Positions 43,503 to 52,985 of a DNA stretch of 64,000 nucleotides are shown here, in pieces (the first letter of the stretch is position 1; each line of letters starts with the position of its first letter). The stretch covers positions 62,001 through 126,000 of the forward strand of contig SVGS01000003.1 in assembly GCA_015056205.1 (NCBI GenBank), written 5' to 3'. The notes beneath the pieces were generated by a model. The model did no database searches, was not told where the DNA came from, and worked only from the letters and a program-made list of their open reading frames with translations. Source of the DNA: Clostridiales bacterium (GTDB lineage Bacteria; Bacillota; Clostridia; Christensenellales; Aristaeellaceae). The translations under genes and the position numbers were made by a program.

Positions 43503-44301
43503 CCCGTTTTCCGTTCTCGGGGTTTCCTCCTCCGCCTCAGAGGATGAAATAAAGTCCGCTTACCGTAAGCTGGCCAAAAAATACCATCCGGATCTGAATC
43601 CGGGCGATAAAACAGCTGAGGCAAAAATGCGGGAAGTCAACGAAGCCTATACCCAGGCGCTTCAGATTAAAAAGGGCGGCGGCCGTCCTTCCGGTTCCGG
43701 CGCCTACGGCTCCTATGGTCCTTACGGTTCTTCCGGCGGTTACGGCGCCGGCGGTTCTTACGGATCCTACGGTTCCTCCGGCTTCAACGGCTCCTCCCGC
43801 TCCGGCTATGAAGGCGGCCAGGGATCTCCCTTCGGGGATTTTGACGGCTTTGATCCCTTTTCCGCTTTTTTCGGCGGAGCTCAGCAGCGCCGGCAGGAAA
43901 CGCAGTTCCGCCGGAGGACCTATGCCAATCCGGATCTGGAAACCGCCGGGCAGTATATCCTGTCCCGCCGCTTTAATGAAGCCATCAACCTGCTGAACCG
44001 GGTTCCCGATCACAGTGCGGACTGGCACGCCCTGTACGCGCGGGCCCAGATGGGCATGGGGAACAGGGTTTCCGCCATGGATCACGCGCAGACCGCCTCC
44101 CGGATGGCCCCCGGGGACGAGGAATACCGTACGCTGGTGGAAACCCTCGATTCCGGCCGGGAAACCTACCGGCAGACCCGGAGCGCCGGGTATGATTTCC
44201 GGTCCGCCATCTGCGCAAATCCCTGTTTGACCTGTTTCGCCGCCAATATGATCCTGAACTGCTGTCTGGGCGGTTTCGGGCGCTTTGGCTTTTGCTGTTG
44301 A
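43489..44301 (+). CDS. J-domain protein with Gly/Ser/Tyr linker and Cys-rich tail
   Basis: A 270-residue Hsp40-type co-chaperone. Residues 1-60 are a J domain with the HPD motif ([10 protein letters not shown]). Residues ~65-115 are a Gly/Ser/Tyr repeat linker (YGSYG units), then a [13 protein letters not shown] segment. Residues ~150-225 look like tetratricopeptide helices ([36 protein letters not shown]). The end is hydrophobic and Cys-rich ([17 protein letters not shown]). There is no DnaJ zinc-finger domain, so it is a class C J protein that should stimulate the upstream lidless DnaK. Confidence 0.87.
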   Translation: MQNRDPFSVLGVSSSASEDEIKSAYRKLAKKYHPDLNPGDKTAEAKMREVNEAYTQALQIKKGGGRPSGSGAYGSYGPYGSSGGYGAGGSYGSYGSSGFNGSSRSGYEGGQGSPFGDFDGFDPFSAFFGGAQQRRQETQFRRRTYANPDLETAGQYILSRRFNEAINLLNRVPDHSADWHALYARAQMGMGNRVSAMDHAQTASRMAPGDEEYRTLVETLDSGRETYRQTRSAGYDFRSAICANPCLTCFAANMILNCCLGGFGRFGFCC

Positions 44302-44341
44302 CGGATACATGCTGAATCATCATGGAAAGAAGGGATAAACA

Positions 44342-44755
44342 ATGAGTTTTATGCAGAAAATCAGAGAAGGGCTGTCCCGGTTTATGCAGGGGCGGTACGG
44401 AACGGATCAGCTGGGAATGTTCACACTGATCACCGGTCTGGTGCTTTCCCTGATCGCTTCCTTCGCGCGGGTTCCTCTCCTGAGCTTTCTCGGGCTGGGG
44501 CTTTATGTGCTGACCCTCTTCCGTATGCTCTCCCGGAATAAGGAGGCCCGGCTGAAGGAAAACCGGCGGTATCTCGCCATTACGGGCGATATACCCGTAC
44601 AATGCCGTCAGGCATGGAAGCGGTTCAAAAACCGCAAGGATTATAAATATTTCAAATGCCCGAACTGCAAGGTGCTGCTCCGTCTGAAGCGCGGCTGCGG
44701 TGAGAAGGAGATTACCTGCGTCCGGTGCGGACATAAGTTCAGTCAGAAAGCGTAA
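44342..44755 (+). CDS. Small membrane protein with C-terminal zinc ribbon
   Basis: A 137-residue protein: an N-terminal RYGTDQL segment, two adjacent hydrophobic helices (TLITGLVLSLIASFA and a second ending YVLTLFRML), then a C-terminal zinc ribbon with two CxxC pairs (YFKCPNCK and ITCVRCGHKF). It is the last gene of the DnaK-like cluster and may recruit it to the membrane. AAGGGA precedes the ATG. Function unknown. Confidence 0.72.
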   Translation: MSFMQKIREGLSRFMQGRYGTDQLGMFTLITGLVLSLIASFARVPLLSFLGLGLYVLTLFRMLSRNKEARLKENRRYLAITGDIPVQCRQAWKRFKNRKDYKYFKCPNCKVLLRLKRGCGEKEITCVRCGHKFSQKA

Positions 44756-44806
44756 CGGATCCCGGTTTCATCCATTCAATCATACTTCAGAAAGGAAGCT
44801 GGTTTC

Positions 44807-47002
44807 ATGAGCAGAGTGATCTGGATCGTTCTGGACAGTGTGGGCATGGGAGAAGCGCCGGACGCGGCGGCTTTCGGAGATGAAGGCTGCAATACGATCG
44901 GCCATATCATGGAGGTTTTTCCGAATCTGGCCATTCCCAATCTTCGCAGAATCGGCTACGGCAATATTGACGGTATGAAGGGCGTTCCGCCGGTGGAGCA
45001 TCCGGAAGGAGCCTTCGGCCGCCTGAGGGAAATGAGCGCCGGCAAGGATACCACCATCGGCCACTGGGAAATGGCGGGAATTTATACGCCGAAACCGCTG
45101 CCGGTCTATCCCCACGGCTTCCCGGACGAGATTATTAACGCCTTCATCCGGGAAACAGGCGTTCCCGGCATTCTCTGCAATGATGTGGCCTCCGGCACGG
45201 AGGTCATCGAACGCCTGGGTGAGGAACACCGCCGGACCCGCAAACCGATCGTTTATACCTCCGCGGACAGCGTTTACCAGATCGCCTGCGACGAGAGCAT
45301 CTACCCGCCGGAGGAACTGTACCGCATGTGCCGGATCGCCCGGAGCATTCTGACCGGCGATCATAACGTGGCCCGGGTAATCGCCCGTCCCTTTGTGAAA
45401 AAGGACGGTCACTTTGTCCGTACCGCCAACCGGCGGGATTTTTCCCGCCTCCCGGACGCAAATAATCTGCTGAACCGGATCCGGGATGCCGGCCAGCAGG
45501 TCTTCGCCATCGGCAAGATCGAGGATATCTATGCCGGCGTCGGCATTACCGGCGCAGTGCATACCGTGAACAACGAGGACGGCATGGAGAAAACCATCGC
45601 CGCCCTGGATCAGGTGGAAAACGGACTGATCTTCACAAACCTGGTGGAGTTCGATTCCACATGGGGCCATCGCCGGGATGTCTCCGGTTACGCTCACGGG
45701 CTGGAGCGCTTTGACGCTGCGCTGGGCCGGCTGATGGAACGGCTGGGAACCTTCCGGGGCCGGCCGAGTCAGGATACGATTGTCATCACGGCGGATCACG
45801 GCTGCGATCCGGCCTTCCGCGGAACCGATCATACCCGCGAATATGTGCCCTTCCTGCTCTATGGGAAAGGGATCCGTCCCGGCGTGAACCTGGGAACCGG
45901 CGATTCCTTCGCAGATATCGGTGAAACCGTCCGGGAGCTGCTCGGACTGACAGATTCCGCTCCCCTGCCGATCGGAAAAAGCCGTTTCCGCGAGATCACG
46001 GCCGGCCCCGCTCCCGTTTTTCATCTCCGGCAGCCCCGTTTCCTGAAGCTGATGGATCTGACCCCCGGAGAAATCACCGGCTTGCTGGATCTGGCCGCCG
46101 ATCTGAAGGCCCGGAAAAAGGCGGGCATTCCGCATGCGCTTTATCCCGGGAAAAACATCGCCCTGATTTTTGAAAAAACAAGCACCCGTACCCGCTGCGC
46201 CTTTGAAGTCGCGGCCCATGATCTGGGAATGCACTGCACGTATCTGGATCCCTCCGGCAGTCAGATCGGCAAAAAGGAAAGCATTGCCGACACTGCACGG
46301 GTGCTGGGACGAATGTTTGACGGCATTGAGTACAGAGGCTTTGAACAGCGGATCGTGGAAGATCTGGCGCGCTTTTCCGGAATACCGGTCTGGAATGGAC
46401 TGACCAATGAGTATCATCCCACCCAGGTGCTGGCGGACTTCCTGACGATCCGGGAGCACTTCGGTTCCCTCTCCGGCGTCAAGCTGGTCTATATGGGGGA
46501 CGCCCGGTATAACATGGGCAATTCCCTGATGGTGGGCTGTGCCAAAATGGGCATGCATTTTGTGGCCTGCGCTCCGGAGAAATACTGGCCCGATCCCGAA
46601 CTGATCCGGTCCTGCCGGGAGATCGCGAAAGAAACCGGCGCGGTGCTGGAGCTGAACGCGGATGTGAAGGAAGCCGTATCCGGCGCGGATGTCCTCTATA
46701 CGGACGTCTGGGTCTCCATGGGAGAAAGCGATGCGGTCTGGGAAGAGCGGATCCGTGATCTGCTGCCCTATCGGGTGACCGCCGGGGTCATGAAGAGCGC
46801 TTCCCCGCGCTGCGTGTTCATGCATTGTCTGCCCGCCTTCCACGACCTGAACACATCGATCGGCCGTTCGATTCATGAAAGGTTCGGTCTGGACTGCATG
46901 GAAGTAACCGATGAGGTTTTTGAAGGACCTCAGTCCATCGTATTTGACGAAGCGGAAAACCGGATGCATACCATCAAGGCCGTAATGGCGGCCACGCTCT
47001 GA
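44807..47002 (+). CDS. Phosphopentomutase-ornithine carbamoyltransferase fusion (DeoB-ArgF)
   Basis: One uninterrupted 731-residue frame encodes two complete enzymes. Residues 1-397 are phosphopentomutase, which interconverts (deoxy)ribose 1- and 5-phosphate: metal ligands in [13 protein letters not shown], the phospho-threonine loop [13 protein letters not shown], and ITADHGCDP with TDHTREYVP. After a short linker (TAGPAPV), residues 405-731 are ornithine carbamoyltransferase: STRTR (459-463), HPTQ (537-540), [21 protein letters not shown] and MHCLP (672-676). Both active sites look intact. The OTC part begins [16 protein letters not shown], exactly where a free OTC would start, but with Val in place of its initiator Met. 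A true fusion, or the loss of a stop and start by indel (real or sequencing), must be told apart. Confidence 0.9.
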   Translation: MSRVIWIVLDSVGMGEAPDAAAFGDEGCNTIGHIMEVFPNLAIPNLRRIGYGNIDGMKGVPPVEHPEGAFGRLREMSAGKDTTIGHWEMAGIYTPKPLPVYPHGFPDEIINAFIRETGVPGILCNDVASGTEVIERLGEEHRRTRKPIVYTSADSVYQIACDESIYPPEELYRMCRIARSILTGDHNVARVIARPFVKKDGHFVRTANRRDFSRLPDANNLLNRIRDAGQQVFAIGKIEDIYAGVGITGAVHTVNNEDGMEKTIAALDQVENGLIFTNLVEFDSTWGHRRDVSGYAHGLERFDAALGRLMERLGTFRGRPSQDTIVITADHGCDPAFRGTDHTREYVPFLLYGKGIRPGVNLGTGDSFADIGETVRELLGLTDSAPLPIGKSRFREITAGPAPVFHLRQPRFLKLMDLTPGEITGLLDLAADLKARKKAGIPHALYPGKNIALIFEKTSTRTRCAFEVAAHDLGMHCTYLDPSGSQIGKKESIADTARVLGRMFDGIEYRGFEQRIVEDLARFSGIPVWNGLTNEYHPTQVLADFLTIREHFGSLSGVKLVYMGDARYNMGNSLMVGCAKMGMHFVACAPEKYWPDPELIRSCREIAKETGAVLELNADVKEAVSGADVLYTDVWVSMGESDAVWEERIRDLLPYRVTAGVMKSASPRCVFMHCLPAFHDLNTSIGRSIHERFGLDCMEVTDEVFEGPQSIVFDEAENRMHTIKAVMAATL

Positions 47003-47045
47003 GAACAGCCTCCGGACCTCCGCTCTCTGCACGGGAGGTGAAACT

Positions 47046-49433
47046 GTGGATGATCGTTCGTCCGGCGCCTTTGAAGCCTATCTTTCCCTGCTCCGCCGGG
47101 AACAGGAAGACTGGCTGTACCGGAAAGCGCTGGATAAGGTGCAGGTCATTACCCGCAGCATGTCTTCCGGAGAAAAAGACGCCTATCTGAAAAGCGAGTC
47201 TTTTCAGAATACCCTGCGGCAGGTGCAGCGAAAGGATCCCGTCTGGCAGGGGCTGAGCCGGAATGAGCTGGTCCGTTCCGCAAACCGGAATGAATTCAAC
47301 CGTTTAAAACCGATGATTGAAAAGGAGCAGGCTGACGGCCATCCCCTCAGCCTTCCTTTTCTGCGTTCCGTGGACCGGTCTCACCGTTCCCTGGCGCAGG
47401 CCCGGGAAGCGGTCTCCCTGGCGGAAGCCGGTAAACCCGCCGCATTCTTTCATGAAAACCGGGAGCGGATTATCCGGAAGCTCGAAGCCCGGATTGAATC
47501 CGCCCTGAAAACCCGGGATTTTTCCCCGCTTTATCAGGAAACCGGCCGGGAACTGAATATGGTTTCCGCCTATATGACCTCCGCTTTCTCCCAGGGGCTT
47601 TCCCGCGCCGCGATGGCGGTCTGCCTGCATCCCGGCTCCCTCAGCTCGGAGCTGCGCCGGGAGCTGGAGCATGCCTGGCCGGTGCTGGCCTCCTGCCGGC
47701 AGATCTGCCTGCCCTCCGGAGAAACGGTCTCCGCCCTGCTGCAGGAGGCGGTCCATCAGGCCCGGAATCAGACGGCCGCGGAGCTGCGCGGGCGCTTCCC
47801 CCAAAACCGGATTGAATCGCTGCTGCGCCGGAACCCCGTTCTGCAGAAGAAGCAGCGCCGCCTGGAGGAAAGCCAGCGTAAAAAGCAGCAGCTTCGTTCC
47901 GCCCTCCTGCAGGCGATTCCGGAGCACTACCGGGATCTTTATCCTCTGGCCCGCGCGATGCAGCGCCATTTTGTGCTGCATCTGGGCCCCACCAATTCCG
48001 GCAAGACCTACGAGGGCATCCAGCGCCTTCACGCGGCACAGAACGGCATCTATCTCGGTCCCCTCCGGCTGCTGGCCGCCGAACAGTTCGAAGCCCTGAA
48101 TCTGGATGATATCCCCTGTACCCTGGTCACCGGCGAGGAGCAGATTCAGGTACCCTTCAGCCGGGTGCAGTCCTCCACGGTGGAAATGGCGGATATGAAT
48201 ACCGTCTATGATATCGCGGTCATCGATGAATGCCAGATGATTGCCGACCGGGACCGGGGCGGCGCCTGGACGGCCGCCATTCTGGGCCTGCAGGCGCGGG
48301 AAATCCATGCCTGCGCTTCTCCGGACGCGGAGGCCCTGCTGACCCGGATCATTCAGGACTGCGGGGATACGCTGACCGTGGTGCGCCATGAGCGCATGAC
48401 GCCGCTGGAAGTGGAGAAGGATGGCTTTCAGTTTCCCTCCTCCGTTCGTCCCGGGGACGCGCTGATCGTCTTTTCCAAGGCCCGGGTTCATGCCGTGGCC
48501 GCGGAGCTGAAGAACCGGGGCTACCGGGTCAGCCTGATCTACGGCGCCCTCCCGCCCGATGTCCGGCGGAATCAGGCGGACCGCTTCATGAAAGGCGAAA
48601 CGGACGTGGTGGTTTCCACGGACGCCATCGCCATGGGAATGAATCTGCCCATTGAGCGCGTGGTCTTTCTGGAATCGGAAAAATATGACGGGGATATCAC
48701 CCGCACCCTGACGGACGCGGAAATCAAGCAGATCGCCGGCCGGGCCGGCCGGTTCGGCATCTATGATATCGGCTATGTGAACGCCTTCGGTTTCAAACCG
48801 CTGATCGCGCAGGCGCTGGCCCGGCCGCTGCTGCCCCTGACCGAAGGGGTCATCAGCTTTCCCGAAAGTCTGCTGGGGATTCCCCTGCCCCTGACAGATA
48901 TTATCGCCCAGTGGATGAATATGCAGGACAAGAGCTGTTTCTCCAAGGCCTCCACAGAGCGCATGGCCGGCCTGGCCGCGATGATGGAAACGAAGCGAAC
49001 CGATAAACGGCTCCTGTACCGTTTTCTCTGCATTCCTTTTGATGAAACGGATCCGGATCTGCTCGCCCGCTGGAAGCTGATGTACCATACGGAGAGCCAG
49101 GGGGAACATCTCGATCCCCTCGCGGAAAAGCACCGGGTCCTGATTCCCGAAGAGTGCACCATCGGTATGCTGGACAGTCTGGAAGCGGATTACCGGCGCT
49201 GGGACCTTTATTATAACTATACCCGTTTGTTTCTGGACAATCCGCAGCCAATCCTGGAGGAAATCCAGCGGTGCAAGGATCTGATCTCCCAGGGCATCGT
49301 GCATATTCTCTCCACCCAGAAGCTTCCCCGCCGGTCCTGCCCTTCCTGCAAACGGCCCCTGCCTTGGAACTGGCCTTTCCGGCACTGCGACAGCTGCTAC
49401 AGCCGGTCGCATTTTACCCGCTCAAGGCGCTAA
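47046..49433 (+). CDS. SUV3-like superfamily 2 RNA helicase with zinc ribbon
   Basis: A 795-residue helicase. Residues 1-300 are helical and unrecognised. The core has Walker A in LHLGPTNSGKTYEGIQRL (314-321), DECQ (394-397) as motif II, VVSTDAIAMGMNLPI and IKQIAGRAGRFG as motifs V and VI. GPTNSGKTY and DECQ are hallmarks of the SUV3 group, the helicase of the mitochondrial RNA degradosome. The C-terminus ends in a zinc ribbon (CPSCKRPLPWNWPFRHCDSC). GTG start with GGGAGG upstream, 43 bases after the DeoB-OTC gene. It likely unwinds structured RNA for decay; bacterial members are little studied. Confidence 0.82.
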   Translation: MDDRSSGAFEAYLSLLRREQEDWLYRKALDKVQVITRSMSSGEKDAYLKSESFQNTLRQVQRKDPVWQGLSRNELVRSANRNEFNRLKPMIEKEQADGHPLSLPFLRSVDRSHRSLAQAREAVSLAEAGKPAAFFHENRERIIRKLEARIESALKTRDFSPLYQETGRELNMVSAYMTSAFSQGLSRAAMAVCLHPGSLSSELRRELEHAWPVLASCRQICLPSGETVSALLQEAVHQARNQTAAELRGRFPQNRIESLLRRNPVLQKKQRRLEESQRKKQQLRSALLQAIPEHYRDLYPLARAMQRHFVLHLGPTNSGKTYEGIQRLHAAQNGIYLGPLRLLAAEQFEALNLDDIPCTLVTGEEQIQVPFSRVQSSTVEMADMNTVYDIAVIDECQMIADRDRGGAWTAAILGLQAREIHACASPDAEALLTRIIQDCGDTLTVVRHERMTPLEVEKDGFQFPSSVRPGDALIVFSKARVHAVAAELKNRGYRVSLIYGALPPDVRRNQADRFMKGETDVVVSTDAIAMGMNLPIERVVFLESEKYDGDITRTLTDAEIKQIAGRAGRFGIYDIGYVNAFGFKPLIAQALARPLLPLTEGVISFPESLLGIPLPLTDIIAQWMNMQDKSCFSKASTERMAGLAAMMETKRTDKRLLYRFLCIPFDETDPDLLARWKLMYHTESQGEHLDPLAEKHRVLIPEECTIGMLDSLEADYRRWDLYYNYTRLFLDNPQPILEEIQRCKDLISQGIVHILSTQKLPRRSCPSCKRPLPWNWPFRHCDSCYSRSHFTRSRR

Positions 49434-49468
49434 AAAAAGGAACGGATGTAATCCGTTCCCGTTTTTTT
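49432..49468. terminator. Bidirectional terminator
   Basis: GGAACGGAT-GTA-ATCCGTTCC with CG then T7 on the plus strand and A7 on the other side, between the convergent helicase and decarboxylase genes. Confidence 0.9.
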
Positions 49469-49495
49469 GCCTTTTCCCGGCTGGTTTCCCGTTTC

Positions 49496-50707
49496 TCAGT
49501 GGAACACGCTCATCAGGAAGCCGGCCGCGATGGCGGAGCCGATCACGCCCGCCACGTTCGGACCCATGGCATGCATCAGGAGGAAGTTGGAAGGATTGGC
49601 CTTCTGGCCTTCCCGCTGGGATACCCGAGCCGCCATCGGCACGGCGGATACACCGGCCGATCCGATCAGCGGATTGATCTTTCCGCCGCTGAGCTTGTAC
49701 ATCAGTTTGCCGACCAGCAGGCCGCCCACCGTGCTGAAGGAGAAGGCGATCAGGCCCAGCACCACGATGTAGATGGTCTGCAGGTTCAGGAAGTTGGAGC
49801 CCACCATGGTCGCGCCGACGCTGATGCCCAGGAACAGGGTAACGATGTTCATCAGGGCGTTCTGCGCCACGTCGCTCAGCCGTTCCGTCACTCCGGTTTC
49901 CTTCAGCAGGTTGCCGAACATCAGGCAGCCGATCAGCGGAGCGGTGGAGGGCAGCAGCAGCACGATGAAGATCGTGACCACGATCGGGAAGATGATCTTT
50001 TCGGTCTTGGAAACTTCCCGCAGCTGCTCCATCTTGACGGAGCGTTCCTTTTCGGTGGTCAGCGCCCGCATGATCGGGGGCTGAATCATGGGGATCAGCG
50101 CCATGTAGCTGTAAGCCGCCACGGCGATCGGTCCCAGCAGATGGGGCGCCAGCTTGGTGGTGGTCAGGATGGCCGTGGGGCCGTCCGCGCCGCCGATGAT
50201 GCCGATGGAAGCGGCTTCATTGCCGTTGAAGCCCAGCAGGGTCGCGCCGAAGAAGGCGAAGAATACGCCGAACTGCGCCGCCGCGCCCAGCAGCAGGCTC
50301 TTGGGGTTGGAAATCAGGGGCCCGAAGTCCGTCATCGCGCCGATGCCGATGAAGATCAGGCAGGGATAGATACCGGCCTTGACGCCGATATACAGGATAT
50401 CGATCAGTCCGCCGTGAGCCATGATATGGCCGTAGCTGTGATAATATTGGCCGCCTTCCTTCAGGAATTCGTCCCACAGCTCCTGATGGTACAGCGCGTT
50501 GCTGAAGCCGCCCAGCACGCTGACGTTCGCCAGCAGGCAGCCCACCGCGATGCCGACCATCAGCAGCGGCTCATACTGTTTCTTGATGCCCAGATACAGC
50601 AGAACACAGGAAATGGCGATCATGACCAGGGCTTTCCAGCCGTCCGGCGAGGTGATGATCTGCGCAAAACCGGATTCTGTAACCAGGCTTCCGAGGGATT
50701 CCAACAT
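49496..50707 (-). CDS. Na+-translocating decarboxylase beta subunit (OadB/GcdB family)
   Basis: A 403-residue integral membrane subunit that decarboxylates the carboxybiotin and pumps sodium outward. Family blocks are intact: GGADGPTAILTT with the essential Asp, MVGSNFLNLQT, and NPLIGSAGVSAVPMAARVSQ. About eleven helices. It is the last of four genes (alpha, gamma/delta, biotin carrier, beta) on the minus strand. Whether the complex acts on oxaloacetate, methylmalonyl-CoA or glutaconyl-CoA is set by the alpha subunit, here carboxyltransferase of the oxaloacetate type. Confidence 0.94.
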   Translation of the reverse strand: MLESLGSLVTESGFAQIITSPDGWKALVMIAISCVLLYLGIKKQYEPLLMVGIAVGCLLANVSVLGGFSNALYHQELWDEFLKEGGQYYHSYGHIMAHGGLIDILYIGVKAGIYPCLIFIGIGAMTDFGPLISNPKSLLLGAAAQFGVFFAFFGATLLGFNGNEAASIGIIGGADGPTAILTTTKLAPHLLGPIAVAAYSYMALIPMIQPPIMRALTTEKERSVKMEQLREVSKTEKIIFPIVVTIFIVLLLPSTAPLIGCLMFGNLLKETGVTERLSDVAQNALMNIVTLFLGISVGATMVGSNFLNLQTIYIVVLGLIAFSFSTVGGLLVGKLMYKLSGGKINPLIGSAGVSAVPMAARVSQREGQKANPSNFLLMHAMGPNVAGVIGSAIAAGFLMSVFH

Positions 50708-50723
50708 ATCTCTTTTCCTCCTC

Positions 50724-51113
50724 TTAACCCAGTACGATCAGCGGTGCGCCGGTATCCACCTTCGCGCCAACCTCCGTCAGCACCTGTACCACCGTCGCGT
50801 CATGGGGAGCCATGATCTCGTTTTCCATCTTCATGGCTTCGAGCACAGCCAGCACTTCGCCGCCCTTGATTGCCTGGCCGGCGGTAACATTGACCTTCAC
50901 GATGGTTCCGGGCATGGGAGATGTCACCTGTTCGCCGGCGGCCGCGACGGGAGCGGCGGCAGCAGGAGCCGGCGCCGCGACGGGCGCGGCCGGGGCGGCC
51001 GCGGGAGCGGCGGGCGCCGGCGCATAGGCTTCGTATTCGTCCAGAATCATGGCTTCGCCCTGATTCACTTCCACTTCATAGGTTTTTCCCTTGAGGGTAA
51101 CTTTGTACTTCAT
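50724..51113 (-). CDS. Biotin carboxyl carrier subunit of the decarboxylase
   Basis: A 129-residue protein. The C-terminal 70 residues are a biotinyl domain with the acceptor Lys in [10 protein letters not shown]. It is preceded by a long Ala/Pro linker ([16 protein letters not shown]) that works as a flexible arm between the carboxyltransferase and the membrane subunit. In many species this domain is fused to the alpha subunit; here it is separate. Genes on both sides encode subunits of the same complex, with gaps of 3 and 16 bases. Confidence 0.93.
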   Translation of the reverse strand: MKYKVTLKGKTYEVEVNQGEAMILDEYEAYAPAPAAPAAAPAAPVAAPAPAAAAPVAAAGEQVTSPMPGTIVKVNVTAGQAIKGGEVLAVLEAMKMENEIMAPHDATVVQVLTEVGAKVDTGAPLIVLG

Positions 51114-51116
51114 GGT

Positions 51117-51485
51117 TTATTTGACCTCCTTGATGGATACGAACCGAAGCTCGTTCAGGGGTTTCTGCAGTTTGTCCGCCACGATGGCCATGATCATGGC
51201 CGCATCCCGGGGATCGGTGTCATAAATTTTGACCTCTCCGGCGCTACCGGGAGCCAGAGCCGCCTTTTTCGCGGGAACCGCGGGAGCCGGAGCGGCAGCG
51301 GCCGGAGCCGCCGCGGTCTTCTTCGCTTTGTTCTTGCTGACCATGATCTTGCCTACCAGAATGACCACATACATCAGCAGGATCAGTCCGATAAACACGA
51401 CGAGATAGCCCAGTCCGCCGTCCAGCAGCGCGGTACCGACATCCAGCATTTCGCCTTTCACGGCAATGGAAGCAGTTTCAGTCAT
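51117..51485 (-). CDS. Decarboxylase gamma/delta subunit (OadG-like)
   Basis: A 122-residue subunit with a single membrane helix (GYLVVFIGLILLMYVVILVG), a basic then Ala/Pro-rich linker, and a small C-terminal domain (DPRDAAMIMAIVADKL). Its place between the alpha and biotin-carrier genes marks it as the stabilising subunit that ties the cytosolic carboxyltransferase to the membrane pump. Confidence 0.85.
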   Translation of the reverse strand: MTETASIAVKGEMLDVGTALLDGGLGYLVVFIGLILLMYVVILVGKIMVSKNKAKKTAAAPAAAAPAPAVPAKKAALAPGSAGEVKIYDTDPRDAAMIMAIVADKLQKPLNELRFVSIKEVK

Positions 51486-51497
51486 TTCGCTCCCTCC

Positions 51498-52898
51498 TTA
51501 TGCCTCTTCGATGGTATATTTGACCACCTTTTCGCGGTTCGCCTTGCGGTCCTTCAGGAACTTCTCGGCCTGCGCCGGGAAACAGATCCAGCTCATCAGA
51601 TCCTCTTCGGTCTCGGCCAGATCGCCCAGGGCTTCCTTCGCCTTTTTGAAGTCCTCGCCGGTACGCTTGCTGTCCTCGATCCGGCAGTCCACAGGCTTGC
51701 CGCCCTGGCCCAGGATCTTGGCTTCCAGCTCGGCGTTCACGGGAGCCGGCGCGATACCGTATTCGCCTTTGAAATAGTTCTTGACTTCGTTGCTGATGTT
51801 CTTGTACCGCTCGCCGACCAGTACGTTGGTCACGGCCTGGTTGCCCACCATCTGGCTCAGGGGGGTTACCAGCGGCGGATATCCGAGATCCTTTCGGACC
51901 GCGGGAATCTCCAGCAGCGCCTCGTCAAACTTGTCCATGGCGTTCATGTCCTTCAGGTTGGCGATCATGTTGGACAGCATGCCGCCGGGGACCTTGTAGA
52001 CCAGAGCCTGGCTGTCGGTGGCCATGCTCTTGGGATTGATCATCCCGTTGTCCACGTACTTCTGCTTCACAGGCTTGAAGAAGTCGTTGACCTGATTGAT
52101 CACCTTTTCATCCAGTCCGGACTCAATGCCGTACTGCTGCAGCGCGTAGAACATGGTCTCCGTCGCCGCCTGGCTGGTGCCGTTGGAGAAGCAGCTGGTC
52201 GCCGTATCAATGACGTCGACGCCGCTCTCGATCGCCTTGGTCAGGGTCATATAGGCCATCCCGGTGGTGCAGTGGGTGTGCAGAATCACCGGCACATTGC
52301 CCACGGCATCCTTGATGCCCTTGATCAGGTGCTCCGCTTCGTAGGGGCTCATCGTACCGGCCATATCCTTCAGACAAAGGGTGTCGAAGCCCATCTTCAC
52401 CAGCTGCTTGCACATCTCCACATATTTTTCAACGGTGTGGACGGGGCTCTGGGTATAGCTGATGCAGCCGGAAGCAATCGTCCGCTTCGTGGCAAACTTC
52501 TTCGTGGCATCCAGGGCGGTGCCCAGGTTGCGGAAATCGTTCAGCGCGTCAAAAATCCGGATGATGTCGATTCCGTTCTTGATGCTCAGTTCCACAAACT
52601 TTTCCACCACATCATCATGGTAGTGCTTGTAGCCCAGCAGGTTCTGACCCCGCAGCAGCATCTGCAGCCGGGTGTTGGGCATCTTTTTCCGGATGTTCCG
52701 CAGCCGTTCCCAGGGATCCTCTCCCAGATAGCGGAGGCAGGAGTCAAAAGTAGCGCCGCCCCAGCATTCAACGGAATAATACCCGGCCTTGTCCATCACC
52801 GGCAGAATTTCTTCGAAATCCGCGTACGGAAGTCGGGTCGCCATCAGGGACTGATTGGCATCCCGCATTACAGTTTCAGTAAACTGAACTTTTCTCAT
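51498..52898 (-). CDS. oadA: Oxaloacetate decarboxylase alpha / carboxyltransferase subunit
   Basis: A 466-residue TIM-barrel carboxyltransferase like OadA and pyruvate carboxylase subunit B; it moves the carboxyl group of oxaloacetate to biotin. Metal-site residues are visible: RDANQSLMATR, LCLKDMAGTMSP (the carbamylated Lys) and HTHCTTGMA. The first motif has Asn where RDAHQS is usual. The biotin domain is absent and encoded separately. The ATG at 52898 has GGAG eight bases upstream; the track start is a TTG two codons earlier. pckA lies upstream across an 87-base gap with a hairpin. Confidence 0.92.
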   Translation of the reverse strand: MRKVQFTETVMRDANQSLMATRLPYADFEEILPVMDKAGYYSVECWGGATFDSCLRYLGEDPWERLRNIRKKMPNTRLQMLLRGQNLLGYKHYHDDVVEKFVELSIKNGIDIIRIFDALNDFRNLGTALDATKKFATKRTIASGCISYTQSPVHTVEKYVEMCKQLVKMGFDTLCLKDMAGTMSPYEAEHLIKGIKDAVGNVPVILHTHCTTGMAYMTLTKAIESGVDVIDTATSCFSNGTSQAATETMFYALQQYGIESGLDEKVINQVNDFFKPVKQKYVDNGMINPKSMATDSQALVYKVPGGMLSNMIANLKDMNAMDKFDEALLEIPAVRKDLGYPPLVTPLSQMVGNQAVTNVLVGERYKNISNEVKNYFKGEYGIAPAPVNAELEAKILGQGGKPVDCRIEDSKRTGEDFKKAKEALGDLAETEEDLMSWICFPAQAEKFLKDRKANREKVVKYTIEEA

Positions 52899-52929
52899 GA
52901 GCAAAACTCCTATCCGTTTTCGTACATAC

Positions 52930-52960
52930 GGGATGCCGTTCCTTGGCGGAACGGCATCCC
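52930..52960 (-). other. Perfect hairpin between pckA and oadA
   Basis: GGGATGCCGTTCC and GGAACGGCATCCC form a 13-bp perfect stem with a 5-base loop. No T tract follows on the minus strand, so I read it as an mRNA processing/stability element or partial terminator that sets the ratio of pckA to the decarboxylase genes. Confidence 0.6.
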
Positions 52961-52985
52961 AGGGTATTTATTTCGGGCTTTCGGC

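Noticed and set aside
44780-49412. 750- and 702-residue minus-strand ORFs
   Set aside because: Antisense shadows of the DeoB-OTC and SUV3-like genes.
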